A DNA stretch of 19,861 nucleotides. It comes from DATKBT01 sp035546295. GTDB taxonomy: Bacteria; Acidobacteriota; Thermoanaerobaculia; Multivoradales; Multivoraceae. The notes under the pieces were generated by a model. That model did no database searches. It was not told the origin of the DNA and saw nothing but the letters and a program-made list of their open reading frames with translations. The position numbers were made by a program, and so were the translations under genes. The stretch covers positions 1 to 19,861 of the forward strand of contig DATKBT010000155.1 of assembly GCA_035546295.1 (NCBI GenBank). The letters run 5' to 3'. Position 1 is the first letter of the stretch, and each line of letters opens with the position of its first letter. Below are positions 14,838 through 19,861 of this stretch, piece by piece.

Positions 14838-16226
14838 CTACGTCCCGGTGACCGTCGTTTCAGGTGAGCCGACCTTCGGGTCGCTCCCGAGATCGTCCGG
14901 ATCTCGCTCGGACAACGCCTCCCCGATCAGGGTCGAGAGCTCGTCGCCGAGCTCCAGCGCCAAGGCCGCGCTCCGCCCTCCGGGCGACATCTTTCGCCAG
15001 GTCTTGCCCAGCACCTCGACCAACTTCTCGCGCGGATGGCGGTCCGCAAAGTCGGCGAGGCCCTGTTCGAGGAAGACGAGGCAGGCGGCATCCTCGAGCG
15101 TTTGCGTCTCGGCGTCGGTACGCAGCCGTTTCTTCTGCACCAGCTCGCGGACCCGAGCGATCGTCTCGGCGTCGTAGCCGGCCTCGACGAGGACGCGGGC
15201 CGCGAGCTCGGCGTGGTGGTGCTGCGCGGCGCGCCGCCAGGCGAGATAGCCGGCGCGGCCCTCGGGATGGCCGGAGCGGGGGATCTCCCAACGTCGCAGG
15301 TGCTGACAGCGGGCTGCCAGACGCAGCGCCTCGGAGGCTCGGGGCGAGAGCCGGTCGATCCACGCGCTCATCCGTTCGGCGTAGCCGAGGGCCGCGGCCC
15401 TCTCGACCCCGTCGGCCGGCTCGCGCTCCGGGTCGTCCTCGTGGAGGCGATCGATGGCGCTGATGGCGCGCGAATATCGATCCCGGTCGCTCACGCGATC
15501 GCCTCCGCGGCCTCCGGCCTCCACGCCGAGCACCTCTGCGACCAACCGCTCCGCCCGCTCCCGCTCGCCCTCTCTCAGCAGCTCGAGCACGTTCGAGTCG
15601 ACCAACTCGTACCAGCGGCGCCGGCGCTCCTCGAACCCGGGCACCGCCTCGGCGAGCGGAGCCCGAGACCGGCGGGCGAGCTCGAGCAGCTCGGCGATCT
15701 CGGGGCCGAGCTCGCGCTCGAGACGCTCGCGCAGACGCACCGCGAGGGCGGGCGCGCTCCCCGAGGTCGAGATCGCGACCTGGAGGTCGCCACGGCGCAC
15801 GATCGCGGGCGCGATGAAGCTGCACAGCGGGACCCGGTCCTGGACGTTGACGAAGATCCTGCGCTCCTCGGCAGCGTCGAAGACGAGCCGCTCGGCCTCG
15901 GGACCGAGGCGCTCGGCGAGCACCAGCGACGCGCCGTCCAGATCGCGTGCCTCGAAGTCGCGCGCTCGATGCTCGATCCCGGTCTCGACGACCAGCGCCG
16001 CGAGAGAAGGCTCGAGCGTCGGCGCGACCAGGCGCACGCGGGCGCCAGCAGCGAGCAAACCCTTCGCCTTCTCCCCGGCGACCCATCCTCCGCCGACCAC
16101 GACCGCGAGGCGCTCGCGCAGGTCGAGGAACACCGGGTAGTAGCGGTGCGCCGGGTCGGGTGAAGCTCCTGCCGCACGCGGCTCGTTCGAAGCCGGTAGG
16201 GAAGCCCGCTCGGCGGCGACGCTCAC
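14838..16226 (-). CDS. Met8/CysG-type siroheme synthase (precorrin-2 dehydrogenase/ferrochelatase) continuous with DUF4202
   Basis: This 462-residue frame joins two proteins. Residues about 28-240 match Met8 and the CysG N-terminal half: YYPVFLDL, the NAD motif VVVGGGWVAGEKA (42-54), NVQDRVPLCSFIAPA with the expected catalytic Asp, and ISTSGSAPALAVRLRERLE. This part oxidises precorrin-2 and inserts iron to give siroheme. Residues about 250-435 match DUF4202 (RYSRAISAIDRLHEDDP, CQHLRRWEIPR, GYLAWRR, LEDAACLVFLEQ, KTWRKMSP), a family of unknown function with His-rich motifs. GTG at 16226 overlaps the previous stop as GTGA; upstream frame is rejected for that reason. An internal GGAGG-7-GTGA start site lies exactly at the domain junction (15494). 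The operon partner is the siroheme reductase at 16977-19301. Confidence 0.87.
   Translation of the reverse strand: MSVAAERASLPASNEPRAAGASPDPAHRYYPVFLDLRERLAVVVGGGWVAGEKAKGLLAAGARVRLVAPTLEPSLAALVVETGIEHRARDFEARDLDGASLVLAERLGPEAERLVFDAAEERRIFVNVQDRVPLCSFIAPAIVRRGDLQVAISTSGSAPALAVRLRERLERELGPEIAELLELARRSRAPLAEAVPGFEERRRRWYELVDSNVLELLREGERERAERLVAEVLGVEAGGRGGDRVSDRDRYSRAISAIDRLHEDDPEREPADGVERAAALGYAERMSAWIDRLSPRASEALRLAARCQHLRRWEIPRSGHPEGRAGYLAWRRAAQHHHAELAARVLVEAGYDAETIARVRELVQKKRLRTDAETQTLEDAACLVFLEQGLADFADRHPREKLVEVLGKTWRKMSPGGRSAALALELGDELSTLIGEALSERDPDDLGSDPKVGSPETTVTGT
15494..15506 (-). promoter_or_regulatory. Internal ribosome binding site and GTG at the Met8/DUF4202 junction
   Basis: On the minus strand GGAGG (15506-15502) is followed by seven bases and GTGA, with GTG beginning at 15494 (codon 245 of the fusion). 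Starting there would give a standalone DUF4202 protein of about 218 residues. The TGA in GTGA is in another frame, as in a normal 4-base gene overlap, but the Met8 frame runs past it. Confidence 0.5.
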
Positions 16227-16918
16227 GAGGCGTCTCCCGAGGCTTCTCCCGGCGCGATCCGCGCGAGGATCGCGTCGAGCGGCTCCACCCACGCGCTGCC
16301 CTCGACCAGGAAGCCGACGCGCTCGCGCGGATCCCCTCCGCGGTCGGTCACGCGGAAGCGCGCGTCGGCACAGATCCTCGCCGCGAGCGCCTCGACCTCG
16401 GGGCGCCAGGCCAGCCGCGTCGCATCGGCGTGCGGGGCGTGGAGCCGGTCGTTGAGGGTGACCTCGAAGCTGCGCGTGTCCCAGCGCATCCTCTCGCCGA
16501 GCCTCTGCTCGAGCACGCGCGCGGCCGCCAGCGTGTTGCGCAACGCGGACCGCAGGCGCGCGGCCGGTGTCGCCGGCTCGAGCGGTCGCCGGGATTCTCG
16601 GCGGCGGCTGTAGAGGTGGGAGCGCTGCCCCGCCGGACCGCCGAGCCGATCCCGGTAGGAGATCACGGCATCGTGGCCGATCAGCACCAGCCCAGGACCC
16701 TCGGGCACGTGGCTGTAGTCGGCGACGTCGATGAGCAGATCGTCGAGCGCCTGCTCGCGGATCAGCTCGTGAAACAGCGGGATCAGCTCGCCGGGAGCGT
16801 ACGCCTCGCTGCCGAGCGTGGCGATCTCGACGTCGAGGCGCACCGTGGAGGCGGCCGATCGCGCCGCCTCCGACGCCTCGCGGCCGGCTGGCCCGGCGGT
16901 GATGCTGGTCGTGGTCAT
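16223..16918 (-). CDS. Conserved-looking hypothetical protein of the siroheme reductase operon
   Basis: I cannot assign a named family to this 231-residue protein. It has no signal peptide or membrane helix. The core ELIPLFHELIREQALDDLLI followed by DVADYSHVPEGPGLVLIGHD (residues 44-83) looks strongly constrained and recalls short proteins seen beside nitrite/sulfite reductase genes, often annotated only as hypothetical. Residues 118-142 form a likely helix rich in Arg/Ala/Leu, and a mixed alpha/beta part follows. The ATG at 16918 is chosen because GGAGG lies five bases upstream; a GTG at 16975 would extend it by 19 residues. It lies 58 bases after the reductase gene and overlaps the siroheme synthase start (GTGA), so it is part of that operon. 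A role in reductase or siroheme handling is inference from position. Confidence 0.75.
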   Translation of the reverse strand: MTTTSITAGPAGREASEAARSAASTVRLDVEIATLGSEAYAPGELIPLFHELIREQALDDLLIDVADYSHVPEGPGLVLIGHDAVISYRDRLGGPAGQRSHLYSRRRESRRPLEPATPAARLRSALRNTLAAARVLEQRLGERMRWDTRSFEVTLNDRLHAPHADATRLAWRPEVEALAARICADARFRVTDRGGDPRERVGFLVEGSAWVEPLDAILARIAPGEASGDAS

Positions 16919-16976
16919 CTCGTCCTCCGTGACTTCGTCGTGTGGCTCGGGCAGCCCGGCGTGGCCTGGTGTCACC

Positions 16977-19297
<2,321 letters not shown>

Positions 19298-19301
<4 letters not shown>

Positions 19302-19861
19302 CGCAGCTCTCCTGTCAAGGCGGTCAAGGGAACCCTGGGAGTCGATTCGAGATCGGACGACGGCTGGTAGCGGGGTCCGGCGGTTTCGGCCGCGAGGCGC
19401 ACGGTCGGCCCGACGACCAGCACCGCGGGAGCCTGGATCGCGGCGGCTTGGGCGGCCCCCGCGAGCTCGCCGAGCGGCGCGCGCACCTCGCGCTGGCTCG
19501 GCAGGGTGGCGTTCTCGACGATCGCCGCGGGGGTCGCCGGATCCCGGCCGCAGGCGATCAGCCGCGCGCAGATCGCGCGCAGTCGACCGACCCCCATCAG
19601 CACGACCAGGGTGTCGATCCGCGAGAGCGCCTGCCAGTCGACGCCGCCGTCTGCGCCCCCATCCCTGGCCTCGACCTCGGGCGCGCGGTGGCCGGTGACC
19701 ACCGCGAAGCTCGCGGCGCGCTCCCGCTCGGTCAGGGCGATCCCGGCGGCAGCGGGGCCGGCGAGAGCGCTCGAGATGCCGGGGACGACCTCGACGTCGA
19801 TGCCGGCCTCGCGCAGCGCCTCGACCTCCTCGAAGCCGCGGCCGAAGACGTAGGGATCGCC
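19298..19861 (-). CDS. cobA: Uroporphyrinogen-III C-methyltransferase (SUMT), N-terminus beyond the window
   Basis: This is the C-terminal 187 residues of a SUMT, which transfers two methyl groups from S-adenosylmethionine to uroporphyrinogen III to make precorrin-2, the substrate of the Met8-type enzyme in the same operon. The visible part begins GDPYVFGRGFEEVEAL, a typical SAM-binding region, followed by VEVVPGISSALAGPAAAGIA, FAVVTGHR, TLVVLMGVGRL and GRDPATPAAIVENATLPSQR. Roughly 70-80 N-terminal residues are missing because the frame is open to the window edge. An internal GTG at 19702 is not the start. The stop overlaps the reductase ATG by four bases (ATGA), which implies translational coupling. 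Confidence 0.9.

Noticed and set aside
16227..16292. Earlier start for the siroheme synthase
   Set aside because: It would overlap the upstream gene by about 70 bases; the GTGA overlap at 16223-16226 gives the usual junction of this operon.

Overview
The window is about 20 kb of very GC-rich bacterial DNA with dense genes, many 4-base ATGA/GTGA overlaps and frequent GTG starts. No rRNA, tRNA, CRISPR array, integrase or transposase is visible. The gene content (S9 peptidase with a beta-propeller, Uma2 protein, a siroheme reductase joined to a HEPN-like tail, DUF4202) would suit a high-GC environmental Gram-negative bacterium such as an Acidobacteriota (Thermoanaerobaculia-like) or Myxococcota relative. 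That placement is an impression from content and not a phylogenetic result.

Layout. (1) 34-4397, plus: a Kef-type cation/proton antiporter, then a secreted S9 prolyl-oligopeptidase-family peptidase with its own promoter-like site and a strong ribosome binding site. (2) 4518-13779: a short minus-strand AraC-type DNA-binding protein faces away from a plus-strand sugar-acid cluster. The cluster holds a short-chain dehydrogenase, a split altronate/galactarate-type dehydratase (small SAF subunit and large subunit), a KduI/IolB-family isomerase, a 2-keto-3-deoxygluconate kinase and a DctQ/DctM TRAP transporter pair. It is interrupted at 7665-9639 by an apparently unrelated DUF2867-type SDR protein and a membrane-protein gene broken by two +1 shifts. 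(3) 14087-14716, plus: a Uma2-family nuclease-fold protein. (4) 14838-19861, minus: a siroheme and sulfite/nitrite reduction operon, read as SUMT (cut by the window edge), a ferredoxin-type nitrite/sulfite reductase with a C-terminal HEPN-like domain, an unrecognised conserved-looking protein, and a Met8-type siroheme synthase continuous with DUF4202.

How the genes work together: the middle cluster should take up a sugar acid (TRAP), isomerise, oxidise or reduce it, dehydrate it to 2-keto-3-deoxygluconate and phosphorylate that for a KDPG aldolase lying elsewhere. The last operon makes siroheme from uroporphyrinogen III and uses it in the adjacent six-electron reductase.

Most notable signals: (a) three genes share the architecture GGTANNNT, then exactly six bases, then ATG, pointing to leaderless transcripts; (b) inside the Met8-DUF4202 reading frame lies a complete start site (GGAGG, 7 bases, GTGA), as if two overlapping genes had been joined; (c) three stem-loops before the TRAP genes share a 6-base loop length, and two of them have compensating stem changes; (d) the TRAP transporter has no binding-protein gene beside it.
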